Source: Pseudomonas sp. Root71 (lineage in GTDB: Bacteria > Pseudomonadota > Gammaproteobacteria > Pseudomonadales > Pseudomonadaceae). From it: a stretch of DNA of 64,000 nt. Shown in pieces: positions 18,767-28,743 of this stretch; the stretch's first letter is position 1; each line of letters starts with the position of its first letter. The DNA is taken from the NCBI RefSeq assembly GCF_001429045.1, contig NZ_LMHY01000001.1, positions 441,892 to 505,891 of the forward strand, written 5' to 3'. The notes under the pieces were generated by a model. It worked only from the letters and a program-made list of their open reading frames with translations. It did no database searches and was not told where the DNA came from. The position numbers and the translations under genes are program-made.

Positions 18767-18858
18767 TTCGCGAGCAAGCCCGCTCCCACATTTGATCTCT
18801 GGTGTTCACACAATATGTGGTTACTGGAGATTTATGTGGGAGCGGGCTTGCTCGCGAA
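18767..18858. repeat. REP doublet, family A
   Basis: Inverted family A copies at about 18767-18790 and 18835-18858 with a 44-bp spacer, starting 7 bp after the TM2 gene stop and ending 17 bp before the pyrC' stop (convergent genes). Confidence 0.9.
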
Positions 18859-18874
18859 TGCAGGCGACGCGAAG

Positions 18875-20146
18875 TTAAGCCTGGTGACTGATCCGCCCAT
18901 CCACCAGCGTGTAACGCACCACGCCTGGCAGGCTGTGGCCAATGAACGGGCAGTTTTCGCCCTTGGACAGCCAGCGTTCACCCGCCACGGTCGAGGCCGC
19001 AGGGTCGAACAGCACGATGTCCGCCGCGCCACCCACCGCCAGTTTGCCTGCCGGCAGACGCAAGGCCTCGGCAGGGCCGGCGCTCAGACGCTTGAGCAAC
19101 GTCGGCAGGTCCAGCAAGCCGTCTTCGACCAGGGTCATTGCCAATGGCAAGAGCAGCTCAACGCTGCTGATGCCCGGCTCGGTCGCACCGAACGGTGCCA
19201 GTTTGGCGTCACGCTCATGGGGTTGGTGATGACTGGAGATGGCCGAGATCACGCCGGATTTCACCGCAGCGCGCAGGCCCTCGCGGTCGGCGCGGGTGCG
19301 TAGCGGCGGCTGGACGTGATACAGGCTGCTGAAGCCGATCAGGGCTTCGTCGGTCAGGATCAGCTGGTACAGGGCGACATCCGCGGTCACCTTCAGGCCT
19401 CGGGCCTGGGCCTGGGCGATCAGCTCCACGCCGCGGGTGCTGGTGAGCTGGCTGAAGTGCGCGCGCACGCCGGTCTGTTCAACCAGCAGCAGATCCCGGG
19501 CCAGGGCGACGGTTTCGGCGCTTTCCGGGATGCCCGGCAAGCCCAGGAAGCTGGCGGTCGGACCTTCGTGAGCCAGGCCACCTTCGGCCAGGTCGTAATC
19601 CTGGGAGTTGAAAATCACCGTCAGGTCGAAAGTCGCTGCATAGTCCAGTGCCCGGCACAGGGTGCGGGTGTTGCGGAAACTCTCCAGGCCGTTGCCGAAG
19701 GCCACGCAGCCGGCGTCGCGCAGTGCCACGAGCTCTGCCAGTTGCTCACCGTCCAGGCCTTTGCTCAGGGCGCCAATCGGGAAGACTTTGGTGTTGCCGG
19801 CCTCACGGGCGCGGTCGAGGATCAGCTCGGCCACCGCCGAGGTGTCCAGCACCGGTTTGGTCTTTGGCGGGCAGCACAGGCTGGTCACGCCGCCAGCCGC
19901 CGCCGCGCGGGTTTCGCTGACAATCGAGCCTTTGCGGCTGTAGCCCGGCTCGCGCAGGGCAACGTTGAGGTCGACCAGGCCGGGAGCGGCCACCAGGCCT
20001 TTGGCGTCGATGGTGTCGACTGCGACAAAACCGGCCGGCGCGGCGCCAAGGGCGACGATCTTGCAGGCTTCAATATGGATATCGGTGATTTGATCCAGGC
20101 CGCTGGCCGGGTCGATGACGCGTGCGCCGAGAATGCTGAGCTTCAC
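18875..20146 (-). CDS. pyrC': Non-catalytic dihydroorotase-like subunit PyrC'
   Basis: Structural partner of aspartate transcarbamoylase in Pseudomonas. The start is a GTG at 20146 overlapping the pyrB stop (GTGA), giving 423 residues, the known PyrC' length. The zinc motif of active dihydroorotases (D-x-H-x-H-x-R) reads [13 protein letters not shown] here, so both metal histidines are replaced by Asn and Ala and the protein cannot be a normal dihydroorotase. In P. putida and P. aeruginosa the homologue is needed to assemble the PyrB-PyrC' dodecamer. Confidence 0.96.
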   Translation of the reverse strand: MKLSILGARVIDPASGLDQITDIHIEACKIVALGAAPAGFVAVDTIDAKGLVAAPGLVDLNVALREPGYSRKGSIVSETRAAAAGGVTSLCCPPKTKPVLDTSAVAELILDRAREAGNTKVFPIGALSKGLDGEQLAELVALRDAGCVAFGNGLESFRNTRTLCRALDYAATFDLTVIFNSQDYDLAEGGLAHEGPTASFLGLPGIPESAETVALARDLLLVEQTGVRAHFSQLTSTRGVELIAQAQARGLKVTADVALYQLILTDEALIGFSSLYHVQPPLRTRADREGLRAAVKSGVISAISSHHQPHERDAKLAPFGATEPGISSVELLLPLAMTLVEDGLLDLPTLLKRLSAGPAEALRLPAGKLAVGGAADIVLFDPAASTVAGERWLSKGENCPFIGHSLPGVVRYTLVDGRISHQA

Positions 20147-21147
20147 TGAACGTTCTCCTGGTCGAATTGGCGCTGCGCAGTCTGCCCGCTCATGGCCATG
20201 GACAATACGGCCATACGAATGGCGATCCCGTAGGTCACTTGGTTGAGGATCACCGAGTGCGGGCCATCGGCCACCGCCGACTCGATTTCCACCCCACGGT
20301 TGATCGGCCCCGGGTGCATGACGATGCAATCGGGTTTGGCCCCGGCCAGGCGCGCGGTAGTCAGCCCGAACAGGCGATAGAACTCGCCTTCGCTCGGCAA
20401 CAGGCCGCCGGTCATGCGTTCACGCTGCAGGCGCAGCATGATCACCACGTCGACGTCTTTGAGGCCTTCGGTCATGTCGGTGTAGACCTTCACGCCGTAC
20501 TGCTCGATGCCGATCGGCAGCAAGGTTTTCGGCGCGATCACGCGGATGTCCGGGCAGCCCAGGGTTTTCAGGGCCAGCATGTTCGAGCGCGCAACCCGCG
20601 AGTGCAGGATGTCGCCGACGATGGCCACCGAAAGGTTTTCGAAGCCGCCCTTGTGCCGGCGGATGGTCAGCATGTCGAGCATGCCCTGGGTCGGGTGCGC
20701 GTGCCGGCCGTCACCGCCGTTGATGATCGCCACTTGCGGGCAGACATGTTCGGCGATGAAGTGCGCTGCGCCGGAATCACCGTGACGCACGACGAACATG
20801 TCGGCGGCCATGGCTTCCAGGTTGCGCAGGGTATCGAGCAGCGTTTCGCCCTTGCTCGCCGACGATGTCGACACGTTCAGGGTGATCACGTCCGCCGAGA
20901 GCCGCTGGGCCGCCAGTTCGAAGGTGGTGCGGGTGCGGGTCGAGTTTTCGAAGAACACGTTGCACACGGTCTTGCCGCGCAGCAACGGGACTTTCTTCAC
21001 GGCCCGGGCGCCGACTTCAAGGAAGGAGTCGGCGGTGTCGAGAATTTCCGTCAACAGCTCGCGGCGCAAACCGTCGAGCGAGAGGAAGTGGCGCAACTGG
21101 CCCTGATCATTGAGTTGCAGCGGGCGCTTGGTTTCTAGAGGCGTCAT
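20143..21147 (-). CDS. pyrB: Aspartate carbamoyltransferase catalytic subunit
   Basis: Second step of pyrimidine synthesis: carbamoyl phosphate plus aspartate to carbamoyl aspartate. The start at 21147 (MTPLETKRP) gives 334 residues. Carbamoyl phosphate site [17 protein letters not shown] and HPTQGMLD are intact. It has the N-terminal extension of class A Pseudomonas enzymes that carries nucleotide-inhibitor binding. It is between pyrR and pyrC' in one operon. Confidence 0.98.
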   Translation of the reverse strand: MTPLETKRPLQLNDQGQLRHFLSLDGLRRELLTEILDTADSFLEVGARAVKKVPLLRGKTVCNVFFENSTRTRTTFELAAQRLSADVITLNVSTSSASKGETLLDTLRNLEAMAADMFVVRHGDSGAAHFIAEHVCPQVAIINGGDGRHAHPTQGMLDMLTIRRHKGGFENLSVAIVGDILHSRVARSNMLALKTLGCPDIRVIAPKTLLPIGIEQYGVKVYTDMTEGLKDVDVVIMLRLQRERMTGGLLPSEGEFYRLFGLTTARLAGAKPDCIVMHPGPINRGVEIESAVADGPHSVILNQVTYGIAIRMAVLSMAMSGQTAQRQFDQENVQ

Positions 21148-21174
21148 CGCGAGGGGGACTCTCAATAGGGCGAA

Positions 21175-21678
21175 TTAAAGGGCGAGGTCTTGCAGTTCGA
21201 GCGCAAGTTCCGGGCCGGACAGCTTCACCCGTTCGTGGGCCGCCAGCGACAGGGTCGCGCCAACCACGTTCGGGCGGATCGGCAGTTCGCCGGCGTCCAG
21301 GTCCAGCAGGCACACCAGCGTCACGCTGGCCGGGCGGCCGTAGTCGAACAGTTCGTTCATGGCGGCGCGGATGGTCCGGCCGCTCATCAGCACGTCGTCG
21401 ATCAGCACCAGGTGCTGGCCTTCGATCTCGAACGGCAGCGCCGAAGGGCGAACCTGTGGGTGCAAGCCGTTCTGGCTGAAGTCGTCGCGGTAGAAGGACA
21501 CGTCCAGGGTGCCGAGGGGCTCATTGCTGCCCAGCTCCTTGAGCAGGGCCTGGGCCACCCAGACACCACCGGTACGGATGCCGATGAAGCGCGGGTCGCT
21601 GATGCCTCGTTTGGCCAGATAGGCGTCAAGTCGGATCGCCATCTGGCTGATCAGTTCGGCGGGATTGGGCAGGCTCAT
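21175..21678 (-). CDS. pyrR: Bifunctional PyrR regulator / uracil phosphoribosyltransferase
   Basis: A 167-residue type I phosphoribosyltransferase fold with the PRPP loop [20 protein letters not shown]. First gene before pyrB and pyrC'. In Gram-positives PyrR attenuates pyr mRNA. In Pseudomonas a regulatory role on pyr genes has been reported, but the RNA target is less clear and I do not see an obvious attenuator in the 27-bp pyrR-pyrB gap. The ribosome binding site is AAGGAG. Confidence 0.95.
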   Translation of the reverse strand: MSLPNPAELISQMAIRLDAYLAKRGISDPRFIGIRTGGVWVAQALLKELGSNEPLGTLDVSFYRDDFSQNGLHPQVRPSALPFEIEGQHLVLIDDVLMSGRTIRAAMNELFDYGRPASVTLVCLLDLDAGELPIRPNVVGATLSLAAHERVKLSGPELALELQDLAL

Positions 21679-21756
21679 GGTTGCTCCTTCTTTGGCCCGG
21701 GCCAGCCTGTGCGGGAGTGGCTCGGGTTGTAGCTAAGAGAGACGGACAGCGGCTCT

Positions 21757-22194
21757 TCAGGATTCAAACAGTGCGGTGTTTTCGTCGAGCCAGCCTTGCA
21801 GCAGCAGGGCGGCGGCGATGGCGTCGACCGGGTTGTCGCGGTAACTGCCTTTCTGGCCGCCGCGAGCCAGGCGTTCGCCCTTGGCCTCGAAGGTAGTCAG
21901 GCGTTCATCGTGGGTATAGAAGGGCAGATTGAAGCGGCCGTTCAGGCGCCGGGCGAACTTTTCCGCGCGGGCGCACATGTCACTGGGTGTGCCGTCCATA
22001 TTCAACGGCAGGCCGACCACCACGGCATCGGGTTTCCACTCTTTGATGAGGGCTTCGACCTGGTTCCAGTCGGGAATGCCGTTCTGCGCTTTCAGGGTGC
22101 ACAGCTCGCGGGCCTGGCCGGTAATCACCTGGCCGACCGCGACGCCGATCTGTTTGGTGCCGTAGTCAAAACCCAGAATCAGCTTCAGGGCCAT
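21757..22194 (-). CDS. ruvX: Holliday junction resolvase-like nuclease RuvX (YqgF)
   Basis: RNase H-fold nuclease of the YqgF family, linked to 16S rRNA processing and recombination. The ATG at 22194 overlaps the algH stop (TGATG), giving 145 residues. It starts with the RNase H strand LGFDYGTKQIGVAVG and has VVGLPLNMDGTPSD and a C-terminal DAIAAALLL segment with the last acidic residue. algH-ruvX is the standard order. Confidence 0.96.
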   Translation of the reverse strand: MALKLILGFDYGTKQIGVAVGQVITGQARELCTLKAQNGIPDWNQVEALIKEWKPDAVVVGLPLNMDGTPSDMCARAEKFARRLNGRFNLPFYTHDERLTTFEAKGERLARGGQKGSYRDNPVDAIAAALLLQGWLDENTALFES

Positions 22195-22766
22195 CAAGCG
22201 TGCCCCGCCTGGCTGGTCAGCAGGCTGAGGTTGACGCCCAGGTGCCTGGCCGCCGCCTCCAGGCGCAACTCACTGCTGGTATTGAACAGGATGTCCGCGT
22301 CAAACGGGCAGGTCAGCCAGGCGTTTTGCGCCAGTTCGGCTTCAAGCTGCCCGGCTTCCCAACCGGCATAGCCGAGGGCAATCAGGCTTTTTGCCGGGCC
22401 GACGCCGTCAGCGATGGCGAACAGCACGTCCTGGGAGGTTGACAGGGCCAGTTCGTCTTCCAGATCAACGGTCGCCTGGAAGCTCAGGCCTTTGGGGTGA
22501 AGGACGAAACCGCGATCGGTCTGCACCGGGCCACCGATGAAGATCGGCACATGCTGGCAGAGCGCTGGCGGTTCGATTTCCGGGCGCAATTGCTCAAGGA
22601 TATCGGCCAGGCTCAGATCTTGCGGACGGTTGACCACCAGCCCCATGGCGCCATTGGCCGTGTGCTCGACGATGTAGGTCAATGTGTGCGCAAAGTTCGG
22701 GTCGGCCATGTGTGGCATGGCGATCAGGAATTGATGCTTGAGGTAGCTGGGGCTGACGTTTTTCAT
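22194..22766 (-). CDS. algH: YqgE/AlgH family protein
   Basis: A 190-residue protein (start at 22766, MKNVSPSYLKHQFLIAMPHM) of the UPF0301 family. AlgH was first linked to alginate regulation in P. aeruginosa, but the molecular function is unclear. Conserved stretches are NGAMGLVVNRPQ and IFIGGPVQTDRGFVLH. It lies between tonB and ruvX, and the alginate name should not be read as proof of alginate production. Confidence 0.95.
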   Translation of the reverse strand: MKNVSPSYLKHQFLIAMPHMADPNFAHTLTYIVEHTANGAMGLVVNRPQDLSLADILEQLRPEIEPPALCQHVPIFIGGPVQTDRGFVLHPKGLSFQATVDLEDELALSTSQDVLFAIADGVGPAKSLIALGYAGWEAGQLEAELAQNAWLTCPFDADILFNTSSELRLEAAARHLGVNLSLLTSQAGHA

Positions 22767-22841
22767 GACCGCTAGTGTGGCGTTCGAGGGGCGAACTGAC
22801 AAGCTGGGGATGCCGTAATTTGGCTGTCGACACGGATCAAA

Positions 22842-22931
22842 TGTGGGAGCGGGCTTGCTCGCGAAGGCGTCGTGTCAGTCGACATCTATATTGAATGACT
22901 GACCGCATTCGCGAGCAAGCCCGCTCCCACA
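22842..22931. repeat. REP doublet, family A, long spacer
   Basis: Inverted family A copies with a 45-bp spacer containing GTCAGTCGACATCTATATTG, close to the spacers at 9170 and 57910. Between the tonB stop and the algH start. Confidence 0.9.
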
Positions 22932-22946
22932 GGGGATTTGCGGTGA

Positions 22947-23846
22947 TCAGTTGCTGGAAAGTCGATCCCCGCGGGCAAATTTCCAGGTGCGGATGATCTC
23001 CAGCCGGTCGATATCCGACAAATCCCCGGTAAACGGTGCAAACGGCGCTGCCAGCCGCACAATCCGTTGCGCTGCCTGGTCCAGCAGCGGTTGGCCCGAA
23101 GACTCCAGCACCAGCACTTCATACAGCGAACCGTCGCGGTTGATCGACACCATCAGGCGCAAGTTACCGTAGATCTGTTTGCGCCGCGCTTCATCGGGGT
23201 AGTTGAGGTTGCCGATGCGCTCGACCTTCTTGCGCCATTCGTCCTTGTACCAGGCGCCCTTGTCGCGCATGGTCGATGCCGCGCTCAAACGGTGGATGCG
23301 CGGGCGCTTGGCGTACAACTGTTGTTCGGCGGCCAGTTCAGCTTCGAGGCTGGCGATGTCGCTGGACAGTTGCTCGCTGTCGAAGGTCGGCGCCTGGACC
23401 TGGGGCTTGACCTCGGTCTTGGGTTCCTCGGTCTTGGCGGGGGCCTTTTTCGGCTTCGGCGCCACTGTGGTCACGGCAGCCTTGGGCGGGGCTTCCTGAA
23501 TTTCAGGCTTGGCGGCCGGCGGTGGCGTGACCTTTTGCACCTTGTTGTCCTGGAACGGCGCGACCTCGGTGGTCTTGGGAATCGCCTTTTTATCCAGGGT
23601 GCCGCTGCCTTGCTGATTCTCCTGAGCCAGGAAATCGGCTTTCTCGGGCTTCTTTTCGCTCTTGAAGGTGGCGAGGGTGATTTCCAGGGTTTTGCTGATC
23701 TGCTTGGGCTCGACCACTGCAAACCCGACACCCAACAGCAAGGCCAGGTGGATCAGCGCCGCCAGAAACAGGGTAAAACCGAGGCGGTCGGCCGGGCGCA
23801 CGCCACGGTGGGCGAGTTCGGCAGGCAGATCGGACGGGAGTGTCAT
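22947..23846 (-). CDS. Energy transducer TonB
   Basis: Couples the proton-motive force to outer-membrane function. The 299 residues have a cytoplasmic N-terminus, one membrane anchor near residues 23-45, a Pro/Lys-rich periplasmic spacer to about 160, and a C-terminal TonB domain (LNYPDEARRKQIYGNLRLMV). The position next to gshB and upstream of pilG matches P. aeruginosa tonB3 (PA0406), which was reported to affect twitching. No exbBD genes are nearby. Confidence 0.92.
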   Translation of the reverse strand: MTLPSDLPAELAHRGVRPADRLGFTLFLAALIHLALLLGVGFAVVEPKQISKTLEITLATFKSEKKPEKADFLAQENQQGSGTLDKKAIPKTTEVAPFQDNKVQKVTPPPAAKPEIQEAPPKAAVTTVAPKPKKAPAKTEEPKTEVKPQVQAPTFDSEQLSSDIASLEAELAAEQQLYAKRPRIHRLSAASTMRDKGAWYKDEWRKKVERIGNLNYPDEARRKQIYGNLRLMVSINRDGSLYEVLVLESSGQPLLDQAAQRIVRLAAPFAPFTGDLSDIDRLEIIRTWKFARGDRLSSN

Positions 23847-23910
23847 GACAAGGAAACCAACATCGCGTTTTCACAGGCCGCGCATGATAACGCAATGTTG
23901 GTTTGGCTAA

Positions 23911-24864
23911 TCAACGTGCCTTGAGCTTCTGATCGATGGCATCCATCAGCATGCCGCCGATGTCGGTGCCAAACGCATTATCGATCTCGCGAATGCAGGT
24001 CGGGCTGGTGACGTTGATTTCGGTCAGGTGTTCGCCGATCACGTCCAGGCCAACGAACAACAGGCCTTTTTCACGCAGGGTCGGGCCGACTTGCGCGGCG
24101 ATCCAGCGGTCCTTGTCGGTCAGTGGGCGCGCTTCGCCACGGCCACCGGCGGCCAGGTTGCCACGGGTTTCGCCCGCCGCGGGAATTCGTGCCAGGCAGT
24201 AATCCACGGGCTCGCCATCGATCATCAGGATGCGCTTGTCGCCATCGACGATGGCCGGCAGGTAACCCTGGATCATGATTTGCTGTTGACCATGCAGGGT
24301 CAGGGTTTCGAGGATCACCGACAGGTTCGGATGCCCTGCGGTGTGGCGGAAGATCGAAGAGCCGCCCATGCCGTCCAGCGGCTTGAGGATCACATCGCCA
24401 TGATGGTCGGCGAATTCGCGCAGCACGTCAGGACGACGGCTGACGATAGTCGGCGGTGTGCACTGCGGGAACAACGTGGCAAACAGCTTTTCGTTGCAGT
24501 CACGCAGGCTTTGCGGCTTGTTGACCACCAGCACGCCAGCGCGCTCGGCCTGCTCCAGCAAATAGGTGGAGTAGACGAACTCCATGTCGAACGGCGGATC
24601 CTTGCGCATCAGGATCACGTCCAGATCGCTCAGCAGCGCGTCGCTTTCGGCGCCCAGTTCGAACCATTTTTCCGGGTTGGCGAAAACCTGCAGCGGACGC
24701 ATCCGGGCCCGGGCCTGGCCTTCGCCCTGATACAGGTCGCGCTGTTCCATATAGAACAATTCCCAGCCACGCTTCTGCGCGGCCAGCAGCATGGCCAGCG
24801 AGCTATCCTTTTTATAGGAAATGCTGGCGATAGGGTCCATGACAATCCCGACGCGAACGCTCAT
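23911..24864 (-). CDS. gshB: Glutathione synthetase
   Basis: ATP-grasp enzyme joining gamma-glutamylcysteine and glycine. The 317-residue protein begins MSVRVGIVMDPI, has the ATP-binding loop LKPLDGMGGSSIF and the Mg-binding INVTSPTCIREID near the C-terminus. It is divergent from pilG across 235 bp in which I see no gene. Confidence 0.98.
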   Translation of the reverse strand: MSVRVGIVMDPIASISYKKDSSLAMLLAAQKRGWELFYMEQRDLYQGEGQARARMRPLQVFANPEKWFELGAESDALLSDLDVILMRKDPPFDMEFVYSTYLLEQAERAGVLVVNKPQSLRDCNEKLFATLFPQCTPPTIVSRRPDVLREFADHHGDVILKPLDGMGGSSIFRHTAGHPNLSVILETLTLHGQQQIMIQGYLPAIVDGDKRILMIDGEPVDYCLARIPAAGETRGNLAAGGRGEARPLTDKDRWIAAQVGPTLREKGLLFVGLDVIGEHLTEINVTSPTCIREIDNAFGTDIGGMLMDAIDQKLKAR

Positions 24865-25099
24865 TGGGTTTTCCTCGAAAATTGGCTACCGGATCGGTAT
24901 GAAAAAAGTGGCGTCAGAGTGGCGCTGAGTGTGTTCCCGGTCAAGGAAAAACCACCTTGCGGGTCGTCCGATAGATTGGTTCTGGAGACTGTGCTAAAAA
25001 GGCTGCCATGTCGTGCCGGCCCTTGAGCATCAAGGGTTTCGAGCCGCGTTAACCGGCAAACGGACAATTTGTTTCGCAAAGGCGACGGTAGAGCATTTT

Positions 25100-25504
25100 A
25101 TGGAACAGCACCCCAGCGCCTTGAAGGTCATGGTGATCGACGATTCGAAGACGATCCGTCGCACCGCCGAAACACTGCTCAAGAACGTGGGTTGTGAGGT
25201 CATCACGGCCATCGACGGTTTTGATGCCCTGGCCAAGATTGCCGACAACCACCCCGGCATCATCTTTGTCGACATCATGATGCCGCGCCTTGATGGCTAT
25301 CAGACCTGCGCCCTGATCAAGAACAACAGCGCGTTCAAGTCCACGCCTGTGATTATGCTGTCGTCCAAGGACGGGCTGTTTGACAAGGCCAAGGGGCGCA
25401 TCGTCGGCTCCGACCAGTTTTTGACCAAGCCGTTCAGCAAGGAAGAATTGCTTGATGCGATCCAGGCCCATGTTCCTGGCTTCGCCGCCGTTTTGCCGCA
25501 GTAG
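25100..25504 (+). CDS. pilG: Twitching motility response regulator PilG
   Basis: Single-domain CheY-like receiver of the Pil-Chp pathway, thought to promote pilus extension. The start at 25100 (MEQHPSALKVMVIDD) gives 134 residues. Phosphoacceptor Asp58 lies in FVDIMMPRLDG; the acidic pair DD is at 14-15 and the conserved Lys is in LTKPFSKEEL. First gene of the cluster; 57 bp separate it from pilH. Confidence 0.97.
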   Translation: MEQHPSALKVMVIDDSKTIRRTAETLLKNVGCEVITAIDGFDALAKIADNHPGIIFVDIMMPRLDGYQTCALIKNNSAFKSTPVIMLSSKDGLFDKAKGRIVGSDQFLTKPFSKEELLDAIQAHVPGFAAVLPQ

Positions 25505-25561
25505 GACACGCACAGTGACGCTCGGCCATCGGGCCCGGTGTCGACAAGAATGGGGAAAACC

Positions 25562-25927
25562 ATGGCACGTATTCTGATCGTCGATGATTCGCCGACCGAA
25601 ATGTACAAACTGACCGGCATGCTGGAAAAGCACGGTCATGAAGTATTGAAAGCCGAAAACGGCGCCGACGGCGTGGCCCTGGCCCGCCAGGAAAAGCCCG
25701 ATGCGGTGCTGATGGACATCGTCATGCCCGGCCTCAACGGCTTCCAGGCCACCCGCCAACTGACCAAGGACCCGGAAACCGGGCACATCCCGGTGATCAT
25801 CATCACCACCAAGGATCAGGAAACCGACAAGGTCTGGGGCACGCGCCAGGGTGCCAAGGACTACCTGACCAAGCCGGTCGATGAAGACACCCTGATCAAG
25901 ACCCTGAATAACGTGCTGGCCGGTTGA
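25562..25927 (+). CDS. pilH: Twitching motility response regulator PilH
   Basis: Second CheY-like receiver, associated with retraction or phosphate-sink function. The start at 25562 gives 121 residues with phospho-Asp52 (VLMDIVMPG), DD at 8-9, and Lys in LTKPVDEDTL. The P. aeruginosa protein has the same length and Asp number. pilI follows 10 bp later. Confidence 0.97.
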   Translation: MARILIVDDSPTEMYKLTGMLEKHGHEVLKAENGADGVALARQEKPDAVLMDIVMPGLNGFQATRQLTKDPETGHIPVIIITTKDQETDKVWGTRQGAKDYLTKPVDEDTLIKTLNNVLAG

Positions 25928-25937
25928 TCGTCGGGTC

Positions 25938-26477
25938 ATGAACGAGTCGCTGACGGCTTTCGAACTGCTGCTGCAAATCGACCAGCGCTGTCGTCTGCTG
26001 GCGGCGGACCTGCCGTCCCAGCCTGCCCGGCGGGACAGCTGGAGCGGCATTGGTTTTCGCCTGGGCGAACACTGGTATGTCGCGCCCATGAGCGAAGTCA
26101 GCGAAGTCCTGCACGAGCCGCGCTCCACTCAGTTGCCGGGGGTCAAGCCTTGGGTCAAGGGTGTCGCCAACCTGCGCGGGCGTTTGTTGCCGGTCATGGA
26201 TTTGTGCGGTTTCTTCGGGCACGAGCTTTCGGCGGCGCGCCGGCAGCGGCGGGTGTTGGTGGTGGAACATGAAGAGGTGTTTGCCGGGTTGCTGGTCGAT
26301 GAAGTCTTCGGCCTCCAGCACTTTGCCCAGGACAGCCTGGAGCCAGTGCCGACGGACGAGTTGAAGGGCCCGGTGGCGGCGTTCGTCAAAGGCCGGTTTC
26401 AGCGCGAGCAGTGCTGGCAGGTGTTCAGCCCGTTTGCGTTGACGCAGTCCCAGGGGTTCATGAACGTCGCGGTGTAA
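25938..26477 (+). CDS. pilI: CheW-like adaptor PilI
   Basis: A 179-residue CheW-domain protein that should couple the receptor PilJ to the kinase ChpA. CheW hallmarks are VSEVLHEPRSTQLPG and KGVANLRGRLLPVMDLCGFFG. It is directly between pilH and pilJ. A variant REP pair separates it from pilJ by 168 bp, which may let pilJ expression differ from pilGHI. Confidence 0.96.
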   Translation: MNESLTAFELLLQIDQRCRLLAADLPSQPARRDSWSGIGFRLGEHWYVAPMSEVSEVLHEPRSTQLPGVKPWVKGVANLRGRLLPVMDLCGFFGHELSAARRQRRVLVVEHEEVFAGLLVDEVFGLQHFAQDSLEPVPTDELKGPVAAFVKGRFQREQCWQVFSPFALTQSQGFMNVAV

Positions 26478-26498
26478 CCGGAACAACAGAGATCCAAT

Positions 26499-26602
26499 GT
26501 GGGAGCGGCGGTGCGGCGATCCGACTTGCTCGCGAAGGCGGCAGTCCATTCGACATTGCTATTGGCTGATCTACCGCTTTCGCGAGCAAGCCCGCTCCCA
26601 CA
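26499..26602. repeat. REP doublet, family A, left copy with an enlarged loop
   Basis: The right copy (about 26575-26602) is a normal family A REP. The left copy (26499-26536) carries about 15 extra bases in its loop (CGGTGCGGCGATCCGA between GGGAGCGG and CTTGCTCG). The identical variant recurs inverted at 48833. Confidence 0.85.
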
Positions 26603-26645
26603 GGGTCTCGGGTAAGCGTAGAAGTTGGTTAACAGGCGAGGACCG

Positions 26646-28706
26646 ATGATAAAAGCAAAAGCAGGCAAGCCAATGGAAGGGTCGCGCAGCCGGTCGCAGA
26701 TTATCGTGCTGTTCATCGCGCTGATCGTCTTCATCATGCTGCTGTTCGCCAACTTCGCGTACCTCAACACCCAGGCTATCTACGACAAACAGTACATCGG
26801 CCACGCTGGCGAACTGCGCGTGCTGTCCCAGCGTATCGCCAAGAACGCCACCGAAGCCGCCGCCGGCAAGGCGGCCGCGTTCAAGTTGCTCAGCGATGCG
26901 CGCAACGATTTTGCCCGGCGCTGGGGTTATCTGAAGAAGGGCGACCCGGCCACCGGCCTGCCGCCGGCGCCCGCCACTGTGCGTCCAGAGATGCGCGCGG
27001 TGCAACAGGACTGGGAACGCCTGCTGAAAAACACCGACGCGATTCTGTCCAGCGAGCAAACCGTACTGTCGCTGCATCAGGTCGCCGCGACCCTGGCCGA
27101 AACCGTGCCGCAGCTGCAGGTCGAGTACGAGAAAGTCGTCGAGACTCTCCTGCAACGGGGCGCCCCGGCGGCCCAGGTGGCCATGGCCCAGCGTCAGTCG
27201 TTGCTGGCCGAGCGGATCCTCGGCGCGGTCAATACGGTGTTGGCCGGCGACGAAAATTCACAACAGGCAGCCGATGCGTTCGGACGCGACGCGACGCAGT
27301 TCGGCAAAGTGCTCAACGGCATGCTCCAGGGCGACCCTGCGCTCAAGGTCAGCCAGGTCGAAGACCGCGACGCCCGTGCTCGACTCGCGGAAATCTCCGA
27401 GCTGTTCGAGTTCGTCTCGGGCTCGGTGGACGAGATCCTCGAAACCTCGCCTGAACTGTTCAAGGTCCGCGAATCGGCCTCGAACATTTTCAGTCTGTCG
27501 CAAACCCTGCTCGACGAAGCCTCACACCTGGCCAGCGGGTTCGAAAACATGGTCGGCGGGCGTACCACCGACACCATTGGCGGTTATGTGCTGGGCTTGT
27601 TGGCGCTGGCTTCGATCATCCTGATCGGCATGGTGATGGTGCGCGAAACCAATCGTCAGTTGCGTGAAACCGCCGAGAAAAACGAGCGTAACCAGAACGC
27701 GATCATGCGTCTGCTCGACGAAATCGAAGACCTGGCCGACGGCGACCTCACGGTGACGGCCTCGGTGACCGAAGACTTTACCGGCACCATCGCCGACTCG
27801 ATCAATTACTCCGTCGACCAGTTGCGCGATCTGGTCGCGACCATCAACCTCACCGCCGGCCAGGTGGCCGCCGCCGTGCAGGAAACCCAGGCGACCGCCA
27901 TGCACCTGGCCCAGGCGTCGGAGCACCAGGCCCAGCAAATTTCCGAGGCCTCCATGGCGATCAACGACATGGCCGAGTCCATCGACCAGGTGTCGGCCAA
28001 CGCGGCGGAATCCTCGGCGGTTGCCGAACGCTCGGTGGAAATCGCCAACAAGGGCAACGAGGTGGTGCACAACACCATCCACGGCATGGACAACATTCGC
28101 GAACAGATTCAGGACACCGCCAAACGCATCAAGCGCCTGGGCGAATCCTCACAGGAAATCGGCGACATTGTCAGCCTGATCGATGATATTGCCGATCAGA
28201 CCAACATCCTGGCCCTCAACGCGGCCATCCAGGCGTCCATGGCCGGTGACGCCGGTCGCGGTTTCGCTGTGGTCGCCGATGAAGTGCAGCGCCTGGCCGA
28301 ACGCTCGTCCGCCGCCACCCGGCAGATCGAAACCCTGGTGCGGGCGATCCAGACCGATACCAACGAAGCGGTCATCTCCATGGAGCAAACGACGACCGAA
28401 GTGGTGCGTGGCGCTCGTCTGGCGCAGGATGCCGGTGTGGCCCTGGAAGAAATCGAAGGCGTCTCCAAGACACTTGCGGCGTTGATCCAGAGTATTTCCA
28501 ATGCGGCGCAACAGCAGACGTCGTCGGCCGGTCAGATCTCCCTGACGATGAACGTGATCCAGCAGATCACCTCGCAGACGTCGTCGGGTTCCACCGCCAC
28601 GGCTGATAGCATCGGTAACCTGGCGAAAATGGCCAGTCAATTGCGTCGTTCGGTGTCCGGCTTCACCTTGCCGGATGCCAAGGCGCAGGTTGTGGACAAA
28701 GCTTGA
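26646..28706 (+). CDS. pilJ: Methyl-accepting chemotaxis protein PilJ
   Basis: Receptor of the Pil-Chp system at the cell poles. The 686 residues (start at 26646; an ATG at 26673 is possible) comprise a membrane segment near 18-40, a periplasmic double PilJ domain to about 320 ([20 protein letters not shown] in the first repeat, [20 protein letters not shown] in the second), a second membrane segment near 315-335, HAMP, and a signalling domain with the hairpin tip [20 protein letters not shown]. The tip has Ser where many receptors have Glu, as I recall for PilJ. No methyltransferase or methylesterase gene is adjacent. Confidence 0.97.
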   Translation: MIKAKAGKPMEGSRSRSQIIVLFIALIVFIMLLFANFAYLNTQAIYDKQYIGHAGELRVLSQRIAKNATEAAAGKAAAFKLLSDARNDFARRWGYLKKGDPATGLPPAPATVRPEMRAVQQDWERLLKNTDAILSSEQTVLSLHQVAATLAETVPQLQVEYEKVVETLLQRGAPAAQVAMAQRQSLLAERILGAVNTVLAGDENSQQAADAFGRDATQFGKVLNGMLQGDPALKVSQVEDRDARARLAEISELFEFVSGSVDEILETSPELFKVRESASNIFSLSQTLLDEASHLASGFENMVGGRTTDTIGGYVLGLLALASIILIGMVMVRETNRQLRETAEKNERNQNAIMRLLDEIEDLADGDLTVTASVTEDFTGTIADSINYSVDQLRDLVATINLTAGQVAAAVQETQATAMHLAQASEHQAQQISEASMAINDMAESIDQVSANAAESSAVAERSVEIANKGNEVVHNTIHGMDNIREQIQDTAKRIKRLGESSQEIGDIVSLIDDIADQTNILALNAAIQASMAGDAGRGFAVVADEVQRLAERSSAATRQIETLVRAIQTDTNEAVISMEQTTTEVVRGARLAQDAGVALEEIEGVSKTLAALIQSISNAAQQQTSSAGQISLTMNVIQQITSQTSSGSTATADSIGNLAKMASQLRRSVSGFTLPDAKAQVVDKA

Positions 28707-28743
28707 ACCGCCCATGGGTGTCTGAATTGTGATTGGAGTGGTT

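Noticed and set aside
22194..22766. Reading algH as evidence for alginate genes nearby
   Set aside because: The family is universal in Proteobacteria and no alginate biosynthesis gene is in the window.
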